Shown piece after piece: positions 6,128 through 14,476 of a stretch of DNA of 33,476 nucleotides. The translations under genes and the position numbers were made by a program. Under the pieces are notes generated by a model, which had not been told where the DNA came from, did not search any database, and saw only the letters and a list, made by a program, of their open reading frames with translations. The first letter of the stretch is position 1. Every line of letters begins with the position of its first letter. Source of the DNA: Candidatus Mediterraneibacter merdigallinarum. GTDB taxonomy: Bacteria; Bacillota; Clostridia; Lachnospirales; Lachnospiraceae. The stretch lies in contig DWZZ01000054.1 of assembly GCA_019117305.1 (NCBI GenBank), positions 1 through 33,476 on the forward strand, read 5' to 3'.

Positions 6128-9121
6128 ATGAGTGATATTATGAGACCAATGTCATTTGAACAGCTGATAAACTGGACATTGACAGAACAGAAAAAGCAGG
6201 GAACCGTGTTCGGCGAGCACCATCCCTATTATGCGGACAGCCGGTTTAACAGAACGATTTTCCGGCGGACGCTGGAGACACCGGTGGGACCGGCGGCCGG
6301 CCCCCATACGCAGCTGGCACAGAATATTGCCGCGGCGTACTACACAGGCAGCCGCTTCTTTGAGCTGAAGACCGTACAGATCATGGACGGGGCAGAGCTT
6401 TCCGCCTGTGTCAACAAGCCCTGTATCAAAGCGGACGACGAGTGCTATAACTGCGAGTGGTCCACGGAACTTTATGTGCCCCAGGCAATGGAAGAGTATA
6501 TCAAAGCCTGGTTCCTGTGCAAGGTAATGGCAAAAGAATTCGGCCTGGGCAGCATGGACGGATTCCAGTTCAATATCAGTGTGGGGTATGATCTGAAAGG
6601 GATTCAGTCGGAGAAAATTGATACCTTCTTAAATACAATGAAACATGCCCGGGATTCTGATATTTTCAGATCCTGCAGAGATTATCTGCTGGCTCACGCG
6701 GATCTGTTCGAAAAAGTGACAAAAGAAGATATCGAGAGCATCTCCGGAGATATATGCAATTCCGTGACCATCTCAACCCTTCACGGATGCCCTCCGGAGG
6801 AGATTGAGAAAATCGCCATGTACCTGATTACGGAGAAGGGATTCCACACGTTTATCAAGTGCAATCCGACCCTGCTTGGCTATGAGTTCGCAAGAGAGAT
6901 CATGGACGATATGGGATATGACTATGTTGCCTTCGGCGATTTTCATTTTAAAGATGATCTGCAGTATGAAGACGCAGTGCCCATGCTGACCAGACTGATG
7001 AAAGTCTGTCAGGACAGGAATCTGGAATTCGGCGTAAAGATCACCAATACATTCCCTGTGGATGTGAAGCAGAATGAACTACCCAGCGAAGAGATGTACA
7101 TGTCAGGAAAATCCCTGTATCCGCTGTCGATTTCGCTGGCGGCGAAGCTGACGGAAGAGTTTGACGGAAGGCTTCGCATCTCCTATTCCGGCGGGGCGGA
7201 TTATCACAATATTAAGGAAATCGTGGATGCGGGCATCTGGCCTGTGACCGTTGCTACTACGCTCCTGAAACCCGGCGGATATGACAGAATGACCCAGATG
7301 GCGTCCCTTCTGGAAGAGGAAAATGCTGTATTTACCCGTGTGAATCCTGAGGCAGTGCGGAAACTGGCGGACGATGCCAGGACAAATCCCCATCACGTGA
7401 AGGCAGTGAAGCCGCTGCCCTCCAGAAAGATGAAAAAACAGGTGCCCCTTCTGGATTGTTTTGTGGCGCCGTGTAAGGAAGGCTGTCCCATTCATCAGGA
7501 TATTCCGGCTTACCTTAAGCTTGTAAAAGAAGAAAAGTACAGGGAAGCAATGCAGGTTATTACGGAGAAGAACCCGCTTCCGTTTATTACGGGAACGATC
7601 TGCGCGCATCCGTGTATGAATAAATGCACCCGTAATTTCTATGAGGAATCCGTCTATATCCGGGGCATGAAGCTGATTGCCGCGGAGAAAGGCTATGACG
7701 CGCTGATGGATCAGATCGCGGCTCCGCCTGTGACAAAGAGCGGGAAAGCTGCTGTAATCGGCGGCGGTCCGTCAGGAATGGCGGCGGCGTATTTCCTGCG
7801 CCGGGCAGGTATGGAGACGACCCTGTTTGAAAAGACAGATTCGCTGGGCGGCGTAGTGCGCCATGTAATTCCGGAGTTCCGCATATCCGGCAGTTCTATT
7901 GATAAAGACGCCGCTCTGCTTGAAAAGATGGGCGTGAATATTTATCTGAACTCGGAAATCACGGATCTGGATATGCTTAAAAATGCCGGATACACAGCAG
8001 TTGTCCTTGCCGTAGGCGCTTCTGAGCCGGGTGTGCTCCGTCTGGAAAAAGGGGAACCGGTCAATGCTCTGCAGTTCCTTGAAGAGTTTAAAGTAAAAGA
8101 CGGGGATCTTGATATCGGAAAAAACGTGGTTGTAATCGGCGGAGGCAATACGGCCATGGACACGGCAAGAGCGGCGAAACGCACAAAGGGCGTGGAGCAT
8201 GTGTATCTTGTATACAGAAGAACGAAGCGCTATATGCCGGCGGACGAGGAAGAACTTGTTATGGCAGTGGATGACGGCGTGGAGTTTATGGAACTGCTTT
8301 CTCCGGTGAAGCTGGAGGACGGCAGACTTCTCTGCAAAGTGATGAAGCTGGGCGATTATGACGCTTCCGGAAGAAGAGGAGTAGTGGAAACCGGCGAAGA
8401 AAAAGAGATTCCGGCGGATACGGTTATCGCGGCAGTAGGAGAGCGGGTGCCCACGGCATTTTACCAGGCCTGCGGCATCAACGTAAACGACAGAGGCCGG
8501 GCAATCGTCAATGAAGAGACCTGTGAGACCAGCCGTCCGGGCGTATATCTTGCAGGTGACGGTCTGGGCGGACCGGCTACAGTCGTGGAAGGCATCCGCG
8601 ACGGCCTCAAAGCCGCACAGGCAATAATCGGAGAAACTCTGGTGAAAGATACGGACCCAGATACAGAAGAAGAAACAATCTACAGCAGGAAAGGAAATCT
8701 TTCTGGTCAGAAAGCCGACAGCGAGGAAAGCGGAAGATGTCTGGGCTGCTCCGGCATCTGTGAGAACTGCGTGGAAGTATGTCCGAACAGAGCCAATATT
8801 TCCATCCGGGTGCCCGGCATGGAGAAGCACCAGATTATCCATGTGGACTATCTGTGCAATGAGTGCGGCAACTGCAGGAGTTTCTGCCCCTATGACAGTG
8901 CGCCGTATCTTGATAAATTTACACTATTCGCAGATGAGAAAGATATGGAAGACAGCCGGAATCAGGGCTTTACTGTGCTGGATGCCGCATCTGTGAAGTG
9001 TAAAGTCCGTTTCTTCGGAGAAACTTATGTATGGACCAAAGGAGAGGAGACAAGAATTCCCGAGGGCCTGTTAAAGCTTATGGAAACCGTAATCCGTGAT
9101 TATTCTTATCTGCTGAGATAA
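6128..9121 (+). CDS. ygfK: YgfK, putative selenate reductase-family FAD/Fe-S oxidoreductase
   Basis: 997 residues, close to the family length. The N-terminal ~430 residues are dihydroorotate/dihydropyrimidine-dehydrogenase-like (STLHGCPPEEIEKIAMYL, later IKCNPTLLGYEF). Next is a Cys-rich Fer4-type helical domain (CFVAPCKEGCPIHQDIPAYL, then CAHPCMNKCTRN). A glutamate-synthase-small-subunit-like two-dinucleotide domain follows, with GGGPSG at 545-550, a second GGGNTAMDTARAAKR and GVYLAGDGLGGPATVVEGI. C-terminal [4Fe-4S] ligands start at 871 (CLGCSGICENCVEVCPN) and 910 (CNECGNCRSFCPY). It should move electrons between NAD(P)H and Fe-S partners. In purine clusters it is proposed to act on, or dispose of electrons from, the xanthine/urate pathway; the precise reaction is inferred. 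GGAGGAG precedes the ATG. Confidence 0.94.
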   Translation: MSDIMRPMSFEQLINWTLTEQKKQGTVFGEHHPYYADSRFNRTIFRRTLETPVGPAAGPHTQLAQNIAAAYYTGSRFFELKTVQIMDGAELSACVNKPCIKADDECYNCEWSTELYVPQAMEEYIKAWFLCKVMAKEFGLGSMDGFQFNISVGYDLKGIQSEKIDTFLNTMKHARDSDIFRSCRDYLLAHADLFEKVTKEDIESISGDICNSVTISTLHGCPPEEIEKIAMYLITEKGFHTFIKCNPTLLGYEFAREIMDDMGYDYVAFGDFHFKDDLQYEDAVPMLTRLMKVCQDRNLEFGVKITNTFPVDVKQNELPSEEMYMSGKSLYPLSISLAAKLTEEFDGRLRISYSGGADYHNIKEIVDAGIWPVTVATTLLKPGGYDRMTQMASLLEEENAVFTRVNPEAVRKLADDARTNPHHVKAVKPLPSRKMKKQVPLLDCFVAPCKEGCPIHQDIPAYLKLVKEEKYREAMQVITEKNPLPFITGTICAHPCMNKCTRNFYEESVYIRGMKLIAAEKGYDALMDQIAAPPVTKSGKAAVIGGGPSGMAAAYFLRRAGMETTLFEKTDSLGGVVRHVIPEFRISGSSIDKDAALLEKMGVNIYLNSEITDLDMLKNAGYTAVVLAVGASEPGVLRLEKGEPVNALQFLEEFKVKDGDLDIGKNVVVIGGGNTAMDTARAAKRTKGVEHVYLVYRRTKRYMPADEEELVMAVDDGVEFMELLSPVKLEDGRLLCKVMKLGDYDASGRRGVVETGEEKEIPADTVIAAVGERVPTAFYQACGINVNDRGRAIVNEETCETSRPGVYLAGDGLGGPATVVEGIRDGLKAAQAIIGETLVKDTDPDTEEETIYSRKGNLSGQKADSEESGRCLGCSGICENCVEVCPNRANISIRVPGMEKHQIIHVDYLCNECGNCRSFCPYDSAPYLDKFTLFADEKDMEDSRNQGFTVLDAASVKCKVRFFGETYVWTKGEETRIPEGLLKLMETVIRDYSYLLR

Positions 9122-9136
9122 GGATACAAAAGCAGC

Positions 9137-9895
9137 ATGATATATATTTACAGAGACCATAAATTATGTGAAACAGATTCCCTGCTTCCGGCTGCGGGGC
9201 TGGCCGGGTGGAAACACCCGGTAGTCTCCGCGGCCGGAGCCGGGGGAAAGACAACCCTGCTCCGGCATCTGGCCCGGGAATACGCGGACCGGGGGCCGGG
9301 AGCGGTTGTCACGACAACAACTCATATTTTAAAGGAAGACCTGCCCTGGTTTCTCACAGAGCCGTCGGAAGATGGTCTGAAAGAGAGGCTGCAGCAGTGG
9401 GGGCAGGCATGGATCGGGATTCCGGCAGCCGGAGGAAGGCTTGGAAGCGTACCGGAATCCTTTTTTTCAAAAATATACAGTCTGGGTGTGCCGGTACTGA
9501 TCGAAGCGGACGGAGCCAGAATGCTTCCGTTGAAATGTCCCGGAGACAAAGAACCGGTAATTCCCGCAGAAACAACACACGTGCTTTCCGTCTACGGACT
9601 GGACGCGGTCGGACGGCCCATCGGAGAAATCTGCTTCCGGCCGGAGCGGGCGGCACAGTTACTGAATAAGGAAATAACAGAACCGGTTGCTGCAGAAGAT
9701 ATCGGCAGGCTGGCCGCTTCTGCTGAAGCAGGCAGAAAAGGCTGTCCGGCACATGCAGTGTACACGGTTGTTTTAAATAAAGCGGATGACCCGCAGAGAA
9801 AAGAAATGGCAGCTTATATCGGCACCTTTCTGGAACATCAGGGCGTCACCCGCGTCATTGTGACATCTTTCAGGAGGCCGGAAGAACGAATATGA
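9137..9895 (+). CDS. yqeC: YqeC, selenium-dependent hydroxylase accessory protein
   Basis: 252 residues with a P-loop GAGGKTT at residues 34-40, then VVTTTTHIL and an IEADGARMLPLK segment with an acidic residue suited to Mg binding. YqeC is known as a marker of selenium-dependent molybdenum hydroxylases and is thought to help insert labile selenium into the molybdenum site. The upstream gene ends 15 bases before the ATG and the ribosome site is weak (AAGGA too far upstream), so translation may depend on coupling to ygfK. Its stop overlaps the next start (ATGA at 9892-9895). Confidence 0.9.
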   Translation: MIYIYRDHKLCETDSLLPAAGLAGWKHPVVSAAGAGGKTTLLRHLAREYADRGPGAVVTTTTHILKEDLPWFLTEPSEDGLKERLQQWGQAWIGIPAAGGRLGSVPESFFSKIYSLGVPVLIEADGARMLPLKCPGDKEPVIPAETTHVLSVYGLDAVGRPIGEICFRPERAAQLLNKEITEPVAAEDIGRLAASAEAGRKGCPAHAVYTVVLNKADDPQRKEMAAYIGTFLEHQGVTRVIVTSFRRPEERI

Positions 9896-11301
9896 AAATA
9901 CTGATAAAAGGGGCAGGCGATCTGGCCACAGGAATCGCGGCCCGGCTTTTCCGGGCAGGCCACCGGATTCTGATGACAGAAATCCCGGTGCCTCTGACCG
10001 TAAGACGTACCGTGGCATTTTCCCGTGCTGTGTATGAAGGAAGCGCGCTGGTGGAAGAGACTGAGGCGCGGTTTGCAGGTACAGAGAAAGAAGCAAAAGA
10101 GATTTTATCCCGGGGAGACATTGCTGTAATGGTCGATCCGGAAGCCTCCTGCAGAAACTGGTTCCGTCCGGATGTAATTGTGGACGCTATTCTTGCAAAG
10201 AAGAATCTGGGAACCCGTATAGCAGACGCTCCTTTTGTAATCGGAGTGGGGCCGGGATTTACCGCCGGCGCGGACTGCAGCTGTGTAGTAGAGACAAAGA
10301 GAGGACATTATCTGGGACAGGTGATCTGGCGGGGAAGCGCCATCCCGAATACGGGCGTACCCGGCGACGTGGGCGGTTATACGACAGAGCGTCTGCTGCG
10401 GGCATCGGCAGACGGGATTATGGAACCGAAGGTTCAGATCGGAGACAAAGTAGAAAAAGGTCAGATTACCGCATTGACAGGAGGCGTGCCCGTTTATGCG
10501 CAGATGCCGGGAATTGTCCGGGGGCTGCTGCAGGAAGGCACGGAAGTGCGGAAAGGGCTGAAAATCGGTGATATAGACGCCAGAGCCCACAGCTCTTACT
10601 GCCATACCATATCCGATAAGGCCAGGGCAGTAGGAGGAGCGGTTCTGGAAGCAGTGTCCCTTTATGAAAAAATGGCAGGACAATATGCATTTGTAACGCT
10701 GGCGGCAGGGCTTGGAAGCCGGTTCGGCGGCAGTAAACTGGAGACAGAGATTGACGGGTTTCCTCTTTATATCCGGGCGCTGAGGCGGATGCAGGCATTT
10801 GCCGGTTTCCCCTCCTATCTGGTCGCAGGACCGGGGCATATGGCAGAAGCAGCGCCGGAATACGGGGTTACTCCGGTAGAAAACCGGGATCCCCGGAAGG
10901 GAATCTCCCATTCCCTTAAGCTGGGACTTCACAGGGCTCTGGAAGACAACCCGGGTCTGAAAGGCGTGCTTTTTTCAGTCTGTGACCAGCCCTGGCTGGA
11001 TTCTGCCACAATTCAGCAGATCTTTAATACGGCAGCTCTTCATCCGGGATGTATTGTCTGTGCGGGCAGAGGCCAAGAACGGGGGAATCCGGTTCTGTGG
11101 GACAGAAAATATTTTCCTGAGCTGATGAACCTGGAGGGAGACCGGGGCGGAAAACAGATTATGGAAAAATACAAAGAGAAAGTCCGTGTCGTTCAGGCCG
11201 GAGAGAAAGAGTTAAGAGATATCGACGTCAGAGAAGACCTGCCGGAGGCAGGCGGGATAAAAAAGCGGCGAGGAGATGAGAACTATGGCTCAGAAACGTA
11301 A
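9892..11301 (+). CDS. yqeB: YqeB (EF2563-type) fused to MocA-like molybdenum cofactor nucleotidyltransferase
   Basis: 469 residues in two domains. Residues 1-260 match the YqeB/EF2563 selenium-dependent molybdenum hydroxylase system protein: a GAGDLATGIAARLFRAGH dinucleotide-type loop and EIPVPLTVRRTVAFSRAVYEG at 30-50. Residues from about 264 are MocA-like: LAAGLGSRFGGSK at 270-282 (nucleotide loop), FSVCDQPWLD (metal Asp) and a GNPVLWDRKYFPEL segment. MocA attaches CMP to molybdopterin to give the dicytidine cofactor of hydroxylases. Fusion to YqeB would place cofactor cytidylation and selenium loading in one polypeptide (inference). The start is coupled by a 4-base overlap with yqeC. Confidence 0.92.
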   Translation: MKILIKGAGDLATGIAARLFRAGHRILMTEIPVPLTVRRTVAFSRAVYEGSALVEETEARFAGTEKEAKEILSRGDIAVMVDPEASCRNWFRPDVIVDAILAKKNLGTRIADAPFVIGVGPGFTAGADCSCVVETKRGHYLGQVIWRGSAIPNTGVPGDVGGYTTERLLRASADGIMEPKVQIGDKVEKGQITALTGGVPVYAQMPGIVRGLLQEGTEVRKGLKIGDIDARAHSSYCHTISDKARAVGGAVLEAVSLYEKMAGQYAFVTLAAGLGSRFGGSKLETEIDGFPLYIRALRRMQAFAGFPSYLVAGPGHMAEAAPEYGVTPVENRDPRKGISHSLKLGLHRALEDNPGLKGVLFSVCDQPWLDSATIQQIFNTAALHPGCIVCAGRGQERGNPVLWDRKYFPELMNLEGDRGGKQIMEKYKEKVRVVQAGEKELRDIDVREDLPEAGGIKKRRGDENYGSET

Positions 11302-11866
11302 GAAAAAAACAGCGGTTGTTCAGTGTGCCGGAGGGTGCCGTTTGGTCTCCGCTGTGCAGGAAGGGAAGGAAACGGACAGTAAAAAACTGCAGTACAGGGA
11401 CTGCGCAGACGCGGCTCTGAAGCTTTCAGAAGATCTTTCGCTGTGCCGATGGGGCTGTCTGGGGCTTGGAAGCTGCGTAGAGGCATGCCGGCTGAACGCT
11501 GTTTTTATAAACAGCAGCGGGACAGCCGAGGTGGACAGAAGCAGATGCGTGGGATGCGGTTTGTGTGTGAAGGCCTGTCCCCGGCATCTGATTCGCCTGA
11601 CCGGACCGGAATATTGTATATACCCGGCCTGTGTCAGTGAAGCTTCCGGTCCTGAGACAAGAAAGGAATGCGCTGTCGGATGCATTGCCTGCGGAATCTG
11701 TGTGAAAAACTGTCCGGTGAATGCGATACGGCTGGAAGAGAACCATGCGGTAATTGATGAAGAAAAATGTATTTCCTGCGGTATGTGCGCGGTAAAATGT
11801 CCCAGAGGAGTGATCCGGGATTATGACGGTATCTTTGCGGCGGGCAGTTCTCTGGAAAAAAAGTGA
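11285..11866 (+). CDS. RnfB-like soluble multi-[4Fe-4S] ferredoxin
   Basis: 193 residues from the chosen ATG at 11285, which has GCGAGGAG about 9 bases upstream; the ATG at 11276 touches the same site and is unlikely. An N-terminal VVQCAGGCRL and CRWGCLGLGSCVEACRLNAV resemble the Fe-S region of RnfB. Ferredoxin-type motifs follow: CVGCGLCVKACPRHLI, CIACGICVKNCPVNAI and CISCGMCAVKCPRGVI. There is no membrane anchor, unlike true RnfB. Its gene lies just before the molybdopterin subunit, whose cluster lacks an FAD subunit, so it is the natural electron partner of that enzyme, passing electrons to YgfK or a cell ferredoxin pool (inference). The upstream gene overlaps its start by 17 bases. Confidence 0.88.
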   Translation: MAQKRKKKTAVVQCAGGCRLVSAVQEGKETDSKKLQYRDCADAALKLSEDLSLCRWGCLGLGSCVEACRLNAVFINSSGTAEVDRSRCVGCGLCVKACPRHLIRLTGPEYCIYPACVSEASGPETRKECAVGCIACGICVKNCPVNAIRLEENHAVIDEEKCISCGMCAVKCPRGVIRDYDGIFAAGSSLEKK

Positions 11867-11878
11867 CAGGAGGCGGCG

Positions 11879-14473
11879 ATGAAAGAGAAGTATTGTTTTA
11901 AGGTAAATGGCGTTGTATGCAGCACGGAAGAGAATAAGCCCCTGCTGCGCTACCTGAGAGACGATCTGCATTTGCATTCAGTAAAAGACGGCTGCAGCGA
12001 GGGCGCCTGCGGAACCTGTACGATTGTGGTAGACGGAAAAGCAGTAAAATCCTGTGTGCTGACCACGAAGCTTGCCGTGGGACACAGCATTCTGACGACA
12101 GAGGGGCTGAGCGAGGAGGAGAAGGAGGCTTTTGTATATGCTTTCGGCTCCAGGGGCTCTGTTCAGTGCGGATTCTGCATTCCGGGCATGGTGATGGCAG
12201 GAAAGGCGCTGATTGACCGGGTGCCGGATCCTACGGAAGAAGAGATCAAAACGGCTTTGAAAGGAAATATCTGCCGCTGTACCGGCTATAAGAAGATTAT
12301 TGAAGGCATTCAGCTGGCCGCGGCCATACTCCGGGGCGACGCTTCCATAGAAGAAGATCTGGAAAAGGGAGAAAACTACGGCGTCGGGAAAAAGGCGTTC
12401 CGCCTGGATGTGCGGGAGAAAGTTCTGGGGTACGGTGAATACCCGGATGATGTAGAGATGGAAGGCATGGTGTATGCATCAGCAGTACGCTCCCGTTACC
12501 CACGGGCCCGGGTTCTGGATATTAATTATGAAAAGGCTCTCGCACTGCCGGGCGTGCTGGCAGTGATGACGGCGGAAGACGTGCCGAATAACAAAGTGGG
12601 TCATCTGCAGCAGGACTGGGACGTGATGATTGCAAAGGGCAGCATTACCCGCTGTGTGGGAGACGCTATCTGCCTTGTGGTGGCTGAGACGCGAAATACA
12701 TTGGAAAAGGCAAAAAAACTGGTGAAAATCGAATACGAAGAGCTGAAGCCTGTGACAAACGTCCATGAGGCAATGGCCCCGGATGCGCCGAAAGTTCATT
12801 CCGGCGGGAATCTGTGCCAGAGCCGCCATGTGACAAGAGGAAACGCGAAAAAGGCGCTGGCAGAGTCCAGATATGTGGTGACGCAGAAATATACCACGCC
12901 CTTTACCGAGCATGCGTTTCTGGAGCCCGAGTGCGCGGTGGCCTTCCCGTATAAGGACGGAGTAAAAGTATACTCCACCGATCAGGGCGTCTATGATACC
13001 CGGCATGAGATTTCCATTATGCTGGGATGGGATCCGGAGCGGATTGTAGTGGAGAACAAGCTGGTGGGCGGCGGATTCGGAGGAAAAGAGGACGTATCTG
13101 CCCAGCATATCGCGGCGCTGGCGGCCATTAAAGTACAGCGTCCGGTAAAAGTTGTGTTTTCCCGGCAGGAGTCCATCAATTTCCATCCCAAGCGCCATGC
13201 TATGGAAGGGACATTTACCCTGGGCTGTGATGAAAACGGTATATTTACAGGGATGGACTGCGAGATTTATTTTGATACAGGGGCTTACGCCTCCCTGTGC
13301 GGACCGGTTCTGGAGCGGGCCTGCACCCATTCGGTAGGGCCCTATTGTTATCAGAATACAGATATCCGGGGCTACGGATATTATACAAATAACCCGCCGG
13401 CCGGGGCGTTCCGGGGATTCGGCGTATGCCAGAGCGAGTTCGCCCTGGAATCCAACATCAATCTTCTGGCAGAGAAGGTAGGCATCTCGCCGTGGGAAAT
13501 CCGCTACCGCAATGCCATTGAACCCGGGAAGGTGCTTCCCAACGGACAGATCGCGGACTGCTCTACTGCTTTAAAGGAAGCGCTCCTGGCGGTAAAAGAC
13601 GCATATGAGAGCAATCCGGGACGGGCGGGAATTGCCTGTGCCATGAAAAATGCCGGCGTGGGCGTGGGCCTTCCGGATAAAGGAAGGGCGAAACTGGTCG
13701 TCCATGACGGAAAGGTGGAACTGTACAGCGCCGCTTCCGATATCGGACAGGGCTGCGCGACTGTATTTGTTCAGATGGTGGCCGAGACCACAGGGCTTGG
13801 CAGAGCATATATTAAAAATATGGGTTCCAATTCGGAAGTGGCCCCGGATTCCGGAACAACATCCGGTTCCCGTCAGACGCTGATTACCGGAGAAGCGGTG
13901 CGGATGGCGGCGGCAGAGCTGAACGATGCCCTGAAGGAAGCTGACGGGGATCTGGAAAAACTGGAAGGAAGGGAGTTCTTTGCAGAGTTTTTCGATCCCA
14001 CGGATAAGCTGGGAGCTGACGTGCCTTATCCAAAGAGTCATGTGGCATACGGATTTGCCGCCCATGTAGTAGTTCTGGATGATGAAGGGCGGGTCAGAGA
14101 AGTCTATGCGGCCCACGATTCCGGCAAAGTGGTCAACCCTATTGCCATACAGGGGCAGATTGAAGGCGGTGTGCTTATGGGACTGGGCTATGCGCTGACA
14201 GAAGATTTCCCGCTGAAAGACGGCGTGCCCCAGGCGAAATACGGTACTCTGGGACTGATGCGCGCGCCTCAGATTCCGGATATTCATGCCATTTATGTGG
14301 AGAAGGAAAAACTGCTTCCCTTCGCCTATGGAGCCAAGGGAATCGGAGAGATCGCGACCATTCCCACAGCTCCGGCAGCGCAGGGAGCATATTACGCAAT
14401 GGATCATGTGCTTCGGACCAGCCTGCCTATGAAGGATACCTATTATTCGAAGAAACAGAAGGCGGTGAAGTAG
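11879..14473 (+). CDS. Xanthine dehydrogenase-type molybdopterin subunit fused to [2Fe-2S] domain (XdhD-like)
   Basis: 864 residues. Residues 1-155 are a two-cluster [2Fe-2S] domain with Cys39/44/47/59 and Cys97/100/132/134 (CGFCIPGMVM, ICRCTGYKK). From about 165 onward is the molybdopterin hydroxylase: GGGFGGKED at 397-405, PPAGAFRGFGVCQSE (substrate Arg), DIGQG, and catalytic Glu824 in GAKGIGE. The fusion resembles E. coli XdhD and the selenium-dependent xanthine dehydrogenases/purine hydroxylases; YqeB/YqeC in the same operon support a seleno-enzyme. It should hydroxylate hypoxanthine/xanthine or run the reverse reduction of urate; direction is not decided by sequence. GGAGG lies 6 bases before the ATG. 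No FAD subunit gene is nearby. Confidence 0.93.
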   Translation: MKEKYCFKVNGVVCSTEENKPLLRYLRDDLHLHSVKDGCSEGACGTCTIVVDGKAVKSCVLTTKLAVGHSILTTEGLSEEEKEAFVYAFGSRGSVQCGFCIPGMVMAGKALIDRVPDPTEEEIKTALKGNICRCTGYKKIIEGIQLAAAILRGDASIEEDLEKGENYGVGKKAFRLDVREKVLGYGEYPDDVEMEGMVYASAVRSRYPRARVLDINYEKALALPGVLAVMTAEDVPNNKVGHLQQDWDVMIAKGSITRCVGDAICLVVAETRNTLEKAKKLVKIEYEELKPVTNVHEAMAPDAPKVHSGGNLCQSRHVTRGNAKKALAESRYVVTQKYTTPFTEHAFLEPECAVAFPYKDGVKVYSTDQGVYDTRHEISIMLGWDPERIVVENKLVGGGFGGKEDVSAQHIAALAAIKVQRPVKVVFSRQESINFHPKRHAMEGTFTLGCDENGIFTGMDCEIYFDTGAYASLCGPVLERACTHSVGPYCYQNTDIRGYGYYTNNPPAGAFRGFGVCQSEFALESNINLLAEKVGISPWEIRYRNAIEPGKVLPNGQIADCSTALKEALLAVKDAYESNPGRAGIACAMKNAGVGVGLPDKGRAKLVVHDGKVELYSAASDIGQGCATVFVQMVAETTGLGRAYIKNMGSNSEVAPDSGTTSGSRQTLITGEAVRMAAAELNDALKEADGDLEKLEGREFFAEFFDPTDKLGADVPYPKSHVAYGFAAHVVVLDDEGRVREVYAAHDSGKVVNPIAIQGQIEGGVLMGLGYALTEDFPLKDGVPQAKYGTLGLMRAPQIPDIHAIYVEKEKLLPFAYGAKGIGEIATIPTAPAAQGAYYAMDHVLRTSLPMKDTYYSKKQKAVK

Positions 14474-14476
14474 GCG

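Noticed and set aside
12479-13330. 283-codon minus-strand frame inside the xanthine dehydrogenase-type gene
   Set aside because: Shadow of a strongly conserved plus-strand enzyme; its composition follows antisense codon bias.
11879-14473. Possibility of a selenocysteine (in-frame TGA) in the molybdenum enzyme
   Set aside because: The frame is continuous without TGA; YqeB/YqeC-type enzymes carry labile selenium as a cofactor rather than selenocysteine.
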